Part shown: positions 11,294 to 24,509 of the stretch, one piece after another | Layout: every line of letters begins with the position of its first letter | Position numbering within the stretch: the first letter of the stretch is position 1 | Assembly (NCBI GenBank): GCA_030762895.1 | Contig: CM061065.1 | Coordinates: 79,307,607-79,371,606 of the forward strand | DNA from: Sophora flavescens | Lineage: Eukaryota > Streptophyta > Magnoliopsida > Fabales > Fabaceae | DNA: 64,000 bases | Reading direction: 5' to 3' | Notes under the pieces: model-generated | Told to the model about the DNA's origin: nothing | Seen by the model: the letters and a program-made list of their open reading frames with translations, nothing else | Databases searched by the model: none | Program-made: the position numbers and the translations under genes

Positions 11294-11409
11294 TGGAACT
11301 GGTTCCTCTTAGTTATTGGATGGGTCCAGTAAAAATAATATTATTTTATTAACTATATCTTTCTCTCTCATAATGGACCTCTCCGATAACCGGAGAGGAT
11401 CCGGTTCCA
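11294..11409. mobile_element. Candidate MITE, about 115 bp
   Basis: TGGAACTGGTTCCTCT at the left pairs with AGAGGATCCGGTTCCA at the right as an imperfect inverted repeat. The repeat GATTTTT flanks both ends (7-8 bp), suggesting a target duplication of hAT or Mutator type. It is short, with no coding capacity. Confidence 0.55.
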
Positions 11410-11987
11410 GATTTTTTTTGGTAGCGTGACGGGAGGCAGATTTGATGTTTCGTATGAACACCAGCCGTTAATAACGCATGACTATGGTTTATCAAAAAAA
11501 AAAACGCATAACTTATGGAAAGAAACAGGAAATTTTAAGAATATTTATTTCAAAGAAACAATATACATCTCCCATTTTTTTTATATACTAACACACACGG
11601 CACATCGTCATCTCTACACACATATAAATCTTTGATTCTTATCTTAACTACCTTAAAAGTCAGCAAGATTTTTAATTGTTGTGTAAAAATCTTTACACTT
11701 TAAACTCTTTATTTATTTATGGGTTTTATACAAAAATAAATTTTCAATTTTCAATACTAGAAAATTGTGTAATCAGCGGAAATATATATATTGATTAAGG
11801 AATAATGATGAAGATTTGTATTGAAAATCGTCCTATTTAATACATTGAAAGTTTAAAAATTATATTTTTCAATATAAAATTTCTATTTTTTATTCCTAAT
11901 CCACTACTACTACTATAGAGCATTGCTTTGTAAGATTCTATAAAAAAAACATATATATTTCTTGGAAAAGTCTTGCACCTCTACTAA

Positions 11988-11995
11988 TATAAATA
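11988..11995 (+). promoter_or_regulatory. TATA box of the B3 gene
   Basis: TATAAATA, 102 bases before the chosen ATG at 12097, leaving room for a leader of about 75 bases. No other TATA-like word is placed as well. Confidence 0.6.
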
Positions 11996-12096
11996 GGTGC
12001 TTTAAAGATGAATACTAACAAAATTATTAAACCATTTTGAGTGATTTATATGCGTCTCTCCTATTTCTTATCACAAGCCACTTTCGTTTTGTAACC

Positions 12097-15000
12097 ATGT
12101 CTTGTCAGGTTGGTGATCAACAGGGCCATAACACCCACTTTAAGATTATTATTCGTGAAAATAGCCTTCGAGATGGAGATCTGGTAACCATTTATTTTCC
12201 CTTTTTCATCTTTTACACTCTGTTCTCATCTTTGTTTAATTCTATCCATTATGTGAACGAAAATTTTTTACTCATAACGTTTAGGATTCACTAATATTTG
12301 ATGTCTTTAGGCATGAAACTGTTGGCAAAGGGTTGATTCTATAAGTTTGGTGAGTAAAATATTTGGAAGGAATATAAAAATTTCCAAAACCTACATGAAT
12401 AAAAAGTAAATAGGATAAAAAGATTATGGTAATTTCTGTGAAAGGAATTGTAAGTAGTTTAGGGTACTAAAATAACGAAGGACAAGATTCTTTTGACGAA
12501 TAATCAAGAGTACTAGAGTTTTATTAGGTAAACGAGGTCTTCTAAATTTAGCCATTCAATTTATTGACTTCTTATCAATTTGGCTAATTTCTATTTGATT
12601 TACTTGTCAGATTAAAAATTGTCATAAATTGTCTATCATCGTATACTCCTGTATATATTGTGATTACTTGATAATGCAATATTTATCAAAATTAAAATCT
12701 TTTTTTTTTTTTGAATGAGAAATTTTTAAATATTTTAATATATTATCAGTCAATTACAAATCATCTTATGTATGATTTTTAAAAATGTCAATCATATTTT
12801 GGAAATTTATAATTGCTTGAGACAGAGATTTTTTTTTAATCATATCTTTAGGGTTAAGGATGTTATTCAATCCCAGGTGGGCATATCACAAACCTAAAAT
12901 GACGACTTACATATATTCAAGTTTTTTTTTTTTGACAGCACATATATTGAAGTTTAACACACATAAAAATAAAAATAAATTATTTTTAATATTATTTTGT
13001 CAAAGAAATAAATATTAACATTGTTTGCATAAAAAAATTGTTTATGAAAAACTATTATTTTTTCGTTCCTTATATTATATATTTCTATTAATAATTGTTT
13101 TTTCTTCTTGCAATTTTCCTTAAAATTAAGTGATTGGATTCATGATCACATAACCTATTAGTTTTCATTTTTAACCATTTTTATTTCCATCCATTATCCA
13201 ACAGTGTAAAATATTAACAATTATCATTGAATAAAAAAAATGGTTTGGATTAGATGTAAGTGAAAAGTGACTTATATGAATACGTAGTGGCTGGAATAGC
13301 TGTTTTTCATTTATGTATGGTTAAATTACATTAGTACATTAAATATGCTCTTACAAGATGTTTCTTACAGATGATTCCCAGGAGTTTTGTGGACCAATAT
13401 GGGGAAAATTTATCAAACCCTGTACTCCTTAGGCTTCCAAATGGTGTTGAATGGAAAGTAAATTGGACAAAACGTGAAGATGATATTTGGTTTCGAAAAG
13501 TTTGGGAAAGATTTGCACAATGCTACTCGCTGAATTATGGACATTTCTTACTTTTTAGATATGAAGGAAGATCCAATTTTAAGGTTCTGATTTTTGCTAT
13601 GAGTGCTGTAGAAATAGATTATTCAAGTATAAGATGTAGAGATGATGGTGAAGGGACCAGCAAAAGTAATGAAGATGTTGAGATTATTGATATTGTTGAC
13701 AATGAAAAACCAAGATCTCCATTAGCCCAACCAAGTAAAAAAATGAAAATCAACACTGCTGGAGAATATAGAAGCCACTTCAAAACACTTTCTGAAAATA
13801 ATGGTGGTCCATCTCATAGAGCAAAGCATGAGAATACAAAAATCAATTTGGGTTTTGATGCTACTCCACAAACGGTCACAGGAAAGTTCATTTTCTTTTT
13901 TATTATTATCATTATTATTATCGTTGTTTTTAGTGTAATATTTTTTTTTTTTGTCTTGCTATCAAGTGTCTTAAGGATATCAGAAATAATAAGATTTCAT
14001 TGAAAAAATCAAGTGTTTATTCTTTTCAAAGAAAAATATTAGCATCGCATTCTTTATCACGCTCATTTTCAACACAATCCCTATTATTAAGTGGATTTCA
14101 TGTGGAATAATGGATTTCATGTGAAATGGTCCCACATAAAGTCCACCCAATAATAAAGGGTGTGGAGGAGGAGTGTGATAATTGTAATGTTGAATTTATA
14201 CCTTCTCCTGAAATTGTTTTATTATATTTGCAGGGAGTAGCAGAGGAGGCTCGTTCAAAGCTATGAATTTTACAAAAATGGAAGCTATTCCCAAAAGGAG
14301 GCAGCCCCTTGATGACAGCGAGAGTAACACTGCTTCAGACAGAGCCAGGAAATTTAAATCTGATAAACCCTTTTTCATTCAGTCAATGTTTCGATCTTAC
14401 CTCCAAAGCATGGTAATTTTCGACAGCCTCATATTATGAAAAGTTTTGGAAACAAAAAGAATTTTTTAACCACGCGATGTTAAAATATTTGGCAAGAAGA
14501 TATATATTTATTAATTTGAAATCTGATTTGATTCTTTTAATTAGGCAAATCAGATTTGATTTATTTTATTTGCTATAATTATGATTTGATTCCTTTAATT
14601 ATACAAATCAGATTTGATTTATTTTATTTGTTGTAATTAGACATGCTGTAATTAGGCTCTGCTATAATTATAGCATGTCTAATTATAATAAATAAAACAA
14701 ATCAAATCTGATTTGCCTAATTAAAGGAATCAAATCATAATTACAGCATATAAAACAAATCAAATCCGATTTGTCAAATTAAAGAAATCAAATCAGATTT
14801 CAAATTGATAAATATATATCTTCTTATCAAATATCTTAACACATCATAATTAGGGTCTCCCACTTGAATTCGAACTTGCATCCTCCTTTTTGTGGGATTG
14901 AGTTCTTTGAGAATATAATAATATTATGTCAAGAGAGAGACGCATATTCTTTCATAATTTTACATAAACAAGATAATTCAAATACTTTGTTATCCAAAAT

Positions 15001-15997
15001 CCCAAATAATGTTTGCCTTATTTATTTATTTCTTTTGTTTAAACAACAACTTGAAACAGGTTATACCATCAGAGTTTTCCAGAAAATATTTAGCTTGGAG
15101 GGAAGGAGAAGCAACCTTTTGGCTCAGTGAGGACAGAAGTCACAAAACTTGGTCTGTTAGGTTCAAGTACGAAAATCGCAATAACCGAATTGTTATGAGC
15201 AGGACTGATTGGAAACCATTTGTCCGGGAAAATAATTTAGAAGAGGGCGATGCTTGTGCATTTGAGATGATTGATCATGCACAAGTCTCATTCAAAGTTC
15301 ATATTTTTCGAGCCAGAGAAGAAGAACCAAGACCAGAGCAGTTTCAAGGTTATACTTAATTGTTTTATTATTACTTTTTTTCTAATTTTGTTGATATGAT
15401 TTGCCATATTTACTCAACGAGAATGTTAACCAATATCTTTAAATCATTCAGTAAGGAAAAAGACAAAAAAGTTTTTACGAGGAATTGATGTATTTAATAT
15501 TTGGAAATAATTACAACAAAAGTAGCTATAAAAATGTCATATTGCTTTTATTTTATCTCCTATTTTCAAAGATTTGTAAAAGAAATAATGAAAATAAATA
15601 AACAGGAAACAATGAAAATAAATAAACAGAATCAAAACAATACGACATTTTTTAATGAAAAACATGTTGTTGTTTGTTTTCCTTAACGAGTGTCCACTCG
15701 TAAGCACCAGCATTTACTTAATATCAGTTTTCTTTGTTGGTAAATACGGCACCTTGAAAGGCAACTTAATTGAAAGTCTATATCCTTTCTTTCTGATTAA
15801 AAGTCCCAATATGAAGAGAGAATAACTTCAAGGTTGTTAAAAATCACCTGCAGTGCACTATCCGGTAGGGTAAAGTAGAATGTCGTTAATGTATAGATAA
15901 TAGATGTATAATTTAATTTCCATGAACTAATTATGGTTCTTAATTTATGGTAGGTACTCAGCAGGTTGGATTGCATTTTGAGAGCAAAGCAAATTGA
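12097..15997 (+). CDS. REM-like transcription factor with two B3 domains
   Basis: Probable nuclear DNA-binding protein of the plant B3 superfamily (REM subgroup). Exons: 12097-12183 (29 codons, HFKIIIRENSLRDGDL), 13371 to about 13850-13885, 14234-14412, 15060-15348 and 15954-15997. The first B3 domain spans exons 1-2, with IPRSFVDQYG, WKVNWTKREDDIWF and GHFLLFRYEG. A hydrophilic linker with a basic PSKKMKI patch follows. The second B3 starts at KPFFIQSMFRSYLQSM and continues in exon 4 with IPSEFSRKYL, TWSVRFKY and LEEGDACAFEMI. Exons 1-2 and 3-4 join in phase 0. The exon 2/3 junction is unclear: the obvious donors at 13875 and 13886 do not give an open frame with the acceptor at 14233, so a weak donor (GGTTTTG near 13852) or an acceptor at 14240 is needed. 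If the last intron is retained, the protein ends at 15359. The start is the first ATG in frame with the domain. Confidence 0.82.
14476..14845. mobile_element. 370-bp foldback (long inverted-repeat) element in the B3 gene intron
   Basis: The left arm from GATGTTAAAATATTTGGCA pairs along about 170 bases with the right arm, which ends CAAATATCTTAACACATC. Each arm contains two copies of a ~65-bp unit around AATCAGATTTGATTTATTTT. The centre is near 14660 (AGACATGC..GCATGTCT). The transcript of this intron could fold into a long hairpin. No ORF is present. A MITE of the foldback type is likely; the superfamily is not resolved. Confidence 0.8.
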
Positions 15998-17623
15998 AGG
16001 TTGGAGAAATCTGTCTGTTTGAGAATATTGATTAGCAAACTTTTGTGCTCAAAGTTTCAATTACAATCTGACACCACCACTGAAGTGTTGATTATATTTT
16101 CTTTTAAGTCCTGCATTTAGAACATTTTTGTCATTTTATGCAAGCAACTATAGTTTCAACTAAACAACATTTTCGAAATCGTATCAACTTCGCGGATCAT
16201 ACACGTATGTGTAACACATTTGGTAGGCCTTAAATATGCAATTAGAGACCTTGAAAATTAGCTTTAAAAATAATTTTTTGCACAGGCAAACTTGGAGAAG
16301 TTACATTGTTTTATTTCTGAAAAATATGAGATTTGAAAATTAAGAAAATGGTTAGCCCACAAATCATAAGGCAGAAAATTGTTTTCCATGAAGTCCCTCT
16401 GCACTTGTTAAATACTCGACTTTATTGAGGTCTAGCTGATTTCAAAAATAGGGTTTATCAAAAACTTCTTTGGGTAAAGTAGTAATGGACCCAAGCCCAA
16501 AGCACGTTTTACTTTCCCCCTGTTATTGCCCAAGCTGTGTGAAACGATCAACAAATGTTGGGCTTAATAATGTGATGTGTTTCTACATTTGCTTAATAAT
16601 TTGAAATAAAATATTGGGTTTAATAATTTTAAATATTATGTCATATTTGATTTGGTTTCATGCGTAATTTTGCATGATTTATGTTATGAATTATGATAAT
16701 TTTTAAGCGAAGTTTAGCTTTTATTGTAATGGAGTTTTGAATATTGTGTTATTTTTAGTTTGATATTATTACATATATTATATTAAATAATTTAAAAATA
16801 TTATTTAATTAATACATGTTCAACAATTCGATTCAATCATCGGTCCAATTTTAAAAATCTTGATCGTCGTGCAAGTCTTTTTCAATGGCAATAAATATAT
16901 TCTGAATAAGCATTTAATGTTTGAAGCTATTTGAGCCATGCAGGTTCTGATTGTTTTTCTTTTGTCAAGATTAGAAGTTCTTTTTTACTATTGTTTTCTT
17001 AGAATTGTTAGAGCAACAACAACATAACAATGTCAGAAGTTGACATGATATCATTGACTCGATTTGTACTTTGTTGTATTATGTTATCTTCATAACATGA
17101 AAGCTTTGTACGACATAGTATTCAAAAGGATAATATGGGCAAAACATTTAAAACAACAAAAGAGATATCAAGGTACTTTTGACGATCCAATTAAGATATT
17201 TGAAATAATATTGGACGTTCATTAAACTTAGCCCACGGATAAAAATTAAAAAACATATGGTACTAAATCATATACCATATACAAACAAAAATAGTTGAGG
17301 TCTTTGGACCTTCATCAGTTCTTTTTATGTCCATTATTTACTTGAGGATAAATTTTACGTATAAGAGCTTTGGATTCAGTATTACTTGTGCATCAATCAT
17401 AAACAAATTATATAACCTGACAATGGTGTGCACCAAGTTTAGGTATACAAACTCTAAGATGTGAATGTAATATTACAGCTGTGAATTCGCTGTTTAAATA
17501 CCATATTCACTCAAAGCCTCTCCTTTGTTTCAATAGATTAAGAAGTCAAAATCTATATATGTACAATAAACCTCTGGTAAATTCAGTAGCAATAGGAGCT
17601 GAAACAAATCGGTTTACTATTAC
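15998..17623. other. Intergenic region between convergent genes
   Basis: A/T-rich spacer between the stop codons of the B3 gene (+) and the glutaredoxin-DEP-DUF547 gene (-), probably holding both 3' UTRs. I saw no further gene, RNA or element end. Confidence 0.6.
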
Positions 17624-20600
17624 TCAATAATTTACTGACCAATTAAAATTCTTGTAAGAGATATTAATAGGACCACCATCACCCAAGAGATGTGTCAAAA
17701 GACCTGCTTTATTTGCGTCTAAGTAATTTATTATCCACTTTAATATGTCTCTCTCTTGTCCAAAATCCATTGTGTACCTGCCAATATAAATATTCTTTAA
17801 GCAGAGTGCTTAGGAATTGAAAATAAAACCCATGGCTGCAGAAAGTTACAACAAACTGCTTACCACTTCAAAATTGGAGTGAGATGACAGGTCCTCTTCT
17901 CCAGGTCCACATCAATTCCATCATTGACAAAGAACTCTCTAGCAGCACATCTCAGTTCATCTGACACTCTATGGGGTGAGAAGAACCTCACCTTTGGGCT
18001 TGACTTTGTTCCATTACAAAGTCCAAAATGAATTAATGGATTCATTTTGACAAGAGCAAGCTGCAGTTTGGTAGGAACATGTTAATCTTTATTCATATCC
18101 AATCTTATCATAAATGAGAGGGAGTTATTTGTAGGAGACAGAAATTGACTGAGAGTAAGGGGAAAAAATGAATGAAAAAGTAAAACACAAAAGTCAAGGT
18201 TTGTTGCAGCTTAGGTTTAATTTTATTTGGATGCATACTCCATGTATATTATATGAAGTCCAAGATTATCATCATTATTAGTAAGGCTTAGACCAAAAAC
18301 CAAGTAATTATCCAAAACTCAAATTGAAAACAGTCTACCTCTAACCGCTTGTCCCCTGTGCTGAAGGGCTTGACTAAGGAATATGGTGACCTCCGATTGC
18401 ATCTGAGGATACCATTTTTTATAGTACTAAGAGAATAAGGATGTCCTCCAATCAAATAGTGGAAATCAGAGAAGGATCTCTTATTAATTACACCTTCTTG
18501 ACACCCTACTCTAATAATAGCATGGATGACCATGGCATTATACAAATTTAAGAAGAATGCAAGCTTCTCGCTTTCTGATAGTTCCAAGAGATTCACCCGC
18601 TGCAGATCCTGGGTCATGTTTACATACCTACAGTTCAAAGGGAAACAAGAAAATAAGCCACATAAGGATTATGTCTTTTCAAGTTCTTTATAACCATTAT
18701 CAAGAGTATTTGCATATTTGGGTAAACTACATAATTCTAGGATTTTTACAAGTGCCACCAGCACACTACATCCCATAATATGTCTTGGAAATGGACATTT
18801 TAGGTGTACTTAATTACCTATTATATGCATGCACTTGATATGAAGTTAACTACATTCTGACCAAAACAGTGGACATAGATGCAGGCAGGGCAAAAGCCGA
18901 AAATTTTGCAGAGACAAGAAGTTATGTTGTTTGAGCCATTCTATTGGGATGTTTCCATACCATTATCACTGTATCTTGGTTTGTACTTATCAGTAACAAA
19001 ACAAAATTTGGGCACCACTATAAATAACGAAGCCCAGATTTTATTTATGTATGTTTTAAGATAATGAAGAAATGATGTATTATATAATATATATATAGAC
19101 TGCATAGGGGTCAAAAGTGGTTAATAGGCATTAAGAATGACGTTGCTAGTGCTACAAAATCCAGCCATTTTCCTTAAAAGGAGTTAAAACTTTACTAGAA
19201 TAAAAACACTATGTGACTGAAAATGGAGGGAGGGCCAATTTCAAGAGGTAAGAAGGAACGTTTAGGACCCAGCAAATTTCTTAAAATAGTCAAAATCAAA
19301 CATCAATTCCAAAGTTGTTCAGTGAAAACTAAGATTGGCCAATCGAATTACATTAGTTTCAAAACTGATGAATTCAGACATAAAGTTCGATCCCCAATTT
19401 ACAAGATAATAAATAGTAAACAGAGAGAGAGAGAGAGTCGCGCATTAGGTATCCATTATCCAATGAGATTGTTGATTTGCATATGATGCATTCGTTATCA
19501 ACCCTCAAAGGATGTGAACTCTGATAAAATTATGTACTCCATCATGAAGAAAAAACCTTGGAATGAGTAGGAGCCCAATTTGCAAATGAGTGGTAAACTG
19601 GGAAATTATAGGTATGCAGCCATCCAAGCTGACTTGATGACACTGAATTTATAAGGGTCTTGCTAACGAATGTCCTAAGGGCATTGGTTAAGGATTCCAA
19701 TAAAAACAAGTTTTCATGAAAAACTAAATATAGCACTTATCAAAATATTGAATGTCTCACTTCTCAATAAAAAATTTCTTTTATTAATTCCTTAATCAAT
19801 GCTCTTTGGGTACTCGTTAGTATTCTCCAATTTATAATAGGCATGATGAACAAATCCGCAGAAAGTTTGCATTCACAATATGCACCAAAATAAACAACCA
19901 AATATTAGTCTATCACATGAAGTATTCCCATACCTCCTAAATTCTTCACTTTTGCCAGTGGCGCCATAATCAACATGTCGCCTGTCATCAGAAGCATAAG
20001 ACTCGAGAATGGCAGACATGATCTTGGTAAGCCTATCACAAACTGCAGCAGCAGTCTTTGGTTCTCTGTCATTTGTGGCACCACGAAAATTAAAGCATTT
20101 GGAGATAAACGGTTCATGCTCAAGAAATCGATAGAAGTGGTTTCCCTCCTCAAAATCATTTTCCCTACATAAGAAAGTTGACAATGGCAAGAAAAAAATT
20201 ACCAAATAAGGTTGGCTCATAAATTAAAATGCATGAGCAGTTCCATTAATTTCAAAAGCTCTTCTCTTACCCGAATACATGATGGATGAAGTGCTTCTTG
20301 CATAACTGTTTTCCGATCTCAACAGCCTAAAACATTTGGTTTGGAATGAAAACCATTTAGGGGAAACATTACAGTTAGAGAAACAAAATTTGGGAGCAAT
20401 GTTTGAAATTGCAACATTAGAAACAATGTATCATATTCAACCCAAACTCAAGCAATAGTAACAACTAACAATGGGTTCTGGCATTTTGTTAGACTAGAAG
20501 TGATGCAGCTATCAATTAAGTCCCAAGAAAAAGCAGTTTCAAAAACAAAGGATAATAGGATGGTTGAAAATTGTGGACAGTTAAGAAAAGAAAAAAAGTT

Positions 20601-22870
20601 GTTTTAATTATGGACCGGAAAATATATATGACTATAGTTATCTAAATAAAGATTTGATTTTAATTACTAAACTAAAAGAGGCAAAAAATACATGTGCAAG
20701 AGAGGGGTGCTATTGAAAAAGTATATAGTGTTATTATTATACGTAGAAATCCATTATGTTAGATGACTTCATAGTTAGTCACTAACAAAACACACATGTT
20801 AAGTATGTATAAAAAAATATTAAAAATACTTTTATAACCAAGGTTATCAAAACCAGATTAGACCAGCCAATCAGAATGGAAAAATCGAGAACCAGCCTTT
20901 TGTCTGATCTCGTTCAAGGATTATAACCACTTCTGAGGTTGAGCTAGTTTAAACCAATCAAAATAGGTCAAAAGTCGAGTTGAACAAGGTTAAATTAGAT
21001 CTGACCAGTTTTAAGAAGATAAAAAATAAAATAAACTAAAACAAATGAAATAAAAAAGGTCTAATCCTAATTCATAAAGTAATAAATTACTTTCAAACTT
21101 AATTATTGGTATAATGATTTATGATTTGACATTTGAGTCATAACTATCAGAGTATTTTGTGTATAATTATTGGTCTAATCCCATTTTGTGTATTTTGATT
21201 TTCGTTACATTTTTTCATTAGTAGTGCATGTTATAACTTTTGAAAACATACATATACATATTAGATCACATCATCCGATTAGGCTAATCGATCTAACCTA
21301 AAGTCTAAACATAATATATCTACACATATTAGATGACATATATATACATATTGTATGCATTGTCAGTCTATCAACCAATCATAACCACCAAGTTACACGT
21401 ATCATGATCTGTAATTGATAGACAACATATTTACACCGATAATATATATAAATTAAACTCATTATTATTTATATTTTAAAATTAAAAACTGCCAGCAGGA
21501 TCGGTACCAAAGAACTCAGCTAATTAAAAATTTCATATAATATTATCCTCACAAGTACAATGTAAAGAATAAAGTCATCGATACATTAGTTAAGAATAAT
21601 AGTTTACAATTATATATAATATAGTATTCCACTCAGATATTACTAGAAATATTAAAATACTTTTTTTCAACATATTCTTTATTATCAATTGAATTTGGAA
21701 TCCACTAAATTTTGGGATTTCATTTCTATTTATTTTGAATTTTTCTCAGTGGCTAGTATTGAATATATAAGAAATATTCAAAAACATTTTTGAATAACAA
21801 ATTAATGTAATTAATTCATGTAATAAATGAAATGACCTAGGAATGAATGAATGAATACGATTATTGTTCTCCGTATGCGTACCGTAATAATACAACCAAT
21901 ATAAAAAAAAATACGTATTCATACAGTATAGGCAAGCGTATGTTACCTTGGCACGACTACAGTGAAGGTGATGAATGAGAAGCTCCACCAACTCACTCCC
22001 AGCAAAGCAGTTCCTCACGATCTTCATCTTCATCCAACGGTCCTGAATAGGCAATCTCTGCCTCAACACCCTCACCACTCTCACCATCTCCACCTCCTCT
22101 TCCTCTTCCTCCGCCCCCGTCTCATCGAACCCGTACACCGGCGGCGCCGGCGCATCACCGCCGCCACATTTCTCGCTAACCGCCGTCATCTCCGCCAGCG
22201 TCTTCTCCAGCTCACATTCTCCGTTCTTCCTCAGTGCGTTCAGCTCCACCAAGCCACCGATCAGCTTCTCGTTGAAGAAAATCTTCGGCACCGTGAAACT
22301 CCCCGTTCTGTCTAAAAGCTCCTTCTCTCGCTCAGCGTACACGTCGACGTTGATCTCCACGAAACGGAACCCTTTCTCTCTGAAGAATCTCCGAACCGCG
22401 GAACAGTCTCTGCAATTTGACCTTGAGAAGAAGCTTATTCTCCCTTTCGTAAACGACACGTCGTTTTTTTTTAGCATCACCACGACTTTAAGACCCGAGA
22501 GGTTGAACTCTGTTATGTTGTCGCGATTTGAGTTTTTACTAAACGACGAGTCGTTTTGGTCGTCGTCGATGGAGTACTGCTTCAGAGAAGAAATCCCTCT
22601 TGAGATCGCGGAAGAGAGCTCGTTGCTGCGCTGCTGGAGGAACTTCGTTAAGGTCGAAGGAACGACGTCGTTTCGGCGATTTGAAATTGAGATATTGTTG
22701 TTAATGTTATTATTGTTCCCTGGTGGCGTTGGTTTCGGGAGAAGAGAATGAGGCTGCACGATTGTGAGAGTGGTAACGTGAGTTTCGGTTGAAGTAATTC
22801 GGTGAGTTGTTTCGGTAGGGTTTTCATCACTGGGTGTGTTTGGAATGAGGTGTTCTACTTCGGAACCCAT
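17624..22870 (-). CDS. Glutaredoxin-DEP-DUF547 domain protein
   Basis: Six exons on the minus strand: 22870-21947, 20326-20271, 20164-19934, 18627-18339, 18060-17864 and 17777-17624. All joins use GT-AG introns and keep frame, giving 616 residues. Residues about 125-235 form a glutaredoxin/thioredoxin fold with active site CRDC at 153-156 and a TVP cis-proline motif at 193-195. A DEP domain follows from about residue 265 (RLPIQDRWMKMKI, FAGSELVELL). The C-terminal half is DUF547 (LAFFLNLYNAMVIHAII, NPLIHFGLCNGTKSSP). The first 120 residues are Asn/Ser/Thr-rich and low in complexity. This architecture is known in plants, but I know of no firm biochemical role; a cytosolic redox or scaffold protein is a guess. 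ATG 22870 (MGSEVEHL) is preferred; an in-frame ATG at 22945 would add 25 residues. Introns 1 (1.6 kb) and 3 (1.3 kb) are long. Confidence 0.92.
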
Positions 22871-24105
22871 TTTTTGTGTGGAGAAATTGAGAAAACGTTG
22901 GGATTGGAAAAGATTGAGAGAGAAAAGAGTGAATGAAGAAAACAATGTTAGAGGATAGGGTGAATTGATGAAATGGGATTGGGAGGGGGTTTTATGATGG
23001 AGGATTTCGATTGGGTTGAGGTTCGTTGAGGATAATTTAAAAATGGTAGTACTAGATTTTGGGATATTGACAAGGTTGATGGAGTGTACGAGGAAGAAGT
23101 CGGATACAGAGGAAGAGACAGACGTGGTCTTTTAGCTCGTTAACTTCATTTCTTTCTTTCCTTATTTTTTTTAAAGAAAAATAAGTACTTAATTGCATTT
23201 TTCAAATTGTTCAAATTTCATACAAAAGGAATAAATTAATTGAGACTGAATCCAAATAACAAGAGCGTGTGGCTGCATATGGAATTCGTGAATATATTTT
23301 CTTTTAAATTACATTCTAATATCTTAAAGTTTATTAAAATAACAATTTTTTTGATTAAAAAAACAGATTTTAAATACGAATATAAATTATACTTCATCCC
23401 AATTTTTAATGTTGACTTAACATTAATTTAGCATTATTAAGTTACTCTTAAATAAAAAAAATTATAATTTGTTATTTTATATTTATACACTAAAATATTT
23501 TTAAATATTGTAACAAAAAAAAATATTTAAAGATTACTCTTAGACTTCTTAGTAAAGAAAGTAAAGTTGATTTTTTAATATGAAAAATAAAATATACAAT
23601 TTTAAAAAAAAAATTATAATTCATATAAATAATTATTTCTCAATCTATAATATATATATTTACTTTGTACAAAAAATAATTTTCAGCATGCACTTTAACA
23701 AATGATGGTATTAAATCCCTAATTACGGTGAGTTCTGAAAAAAAAAATATGGTATTAAATATTTATCTCATATTTGAAAAATGATTTTTTTATTGAATTA
23801 TCTTTTTTTAAAGTTATTTAGCTCAACAATTTATAAACAAATGTCACGTCATTTACTTTGCATGCCATAAGTTGACACTTATATTAGTCTTATACTCAAA
23901 TGTGCTTGTTTAAACGATATTTTGTCATATTTATCAACAACATATAATAATTTGTAACTTCTATAGACAAATTTGCCGTTAATCTATTTGGTTTATTTCG
24001 AGCAATATGAGACTATGTATTCCTGTTTCCTAATGAGGATTTTTTGGTGGAAGGTTTTAACGAGACAAATCTCTAAAATCTTCAATTCAGGAAAGGAAGT
24101 TTTAT
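22871..24105. other. Upstream region of the glutaredoxin-DEP-DUF547 gene
   Basis: Bases 22871-23110 look like a 5' UTR and promoter, with pyrimidine-rich sequence on the gene strand, but no clear TATA box. Beyond this is A/T-rich spacer with nothing recognisable. Confidence 0.5.
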
Positions 24106-24129
24106 TTGAGCAAGTATTTTATTTTATTT

Positions 24130-24500
24130 ATGACTTGTTACAAAAATGAAAAGCTTGACCAATGGTGTAGGCACCAAAGCCCAACCATCGGCATCGACAC
24201 TAAAGTTCAACCACCAGCTCGGCACAAAGCCTGGCAAATGATGTGGGCACAAAAACCCAGCCACTTGTGGCGACACAAAATCCCGTTCAATGATGTCCAC
24301 ACAAAAAAGTGACAACCTGCATTGGCAAGAAAGCCCGACCAATGACGTTGGCACAAAGCCTGACCACCTGAGTCGTCATAAAATCCCGACCTACTGTGTT
24401 GATATAAATCTCACACCTAGAGAATTTTTAATTCGGCTTTGTACATAGAGTATTTTTAACTCGACTCGGTGCCTCAAGTATATTTAACTTTGCTTCATGC
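24130..24500 (+). repeat. Degenerate minisatellite, GGCACAAAGCCCGACCA type
   Basis: Eight or so diverged copies of a roughly 33-base unit built on GGCACAAAGCCCGACCAATGA run from 24150 to 24400. A second motif, TAGAGTATTTTTAACTCGGC, follows in about four copies (24415-24510). The unit boundaries are approximate. Confidence 0.6.
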
Positions 24501-24509
24501 CTAGAGTAT

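Noticed and set aside
13860..14003. Extension of B3 exon 2 as a transmembrane tail (FIFFFIIIIIIIVVFS)
   Set aside because: This is intron read-through over a (ATT)n and T-rich stretch, not a membrane segment, since a second B3 domain follows.
21962..22751. Plus-strand ORFs of 117 and 159 codons
   Set aside because: Shadows of exon 1 of the glutaredoxin-DEP-DUF547 gene on the minus strand.
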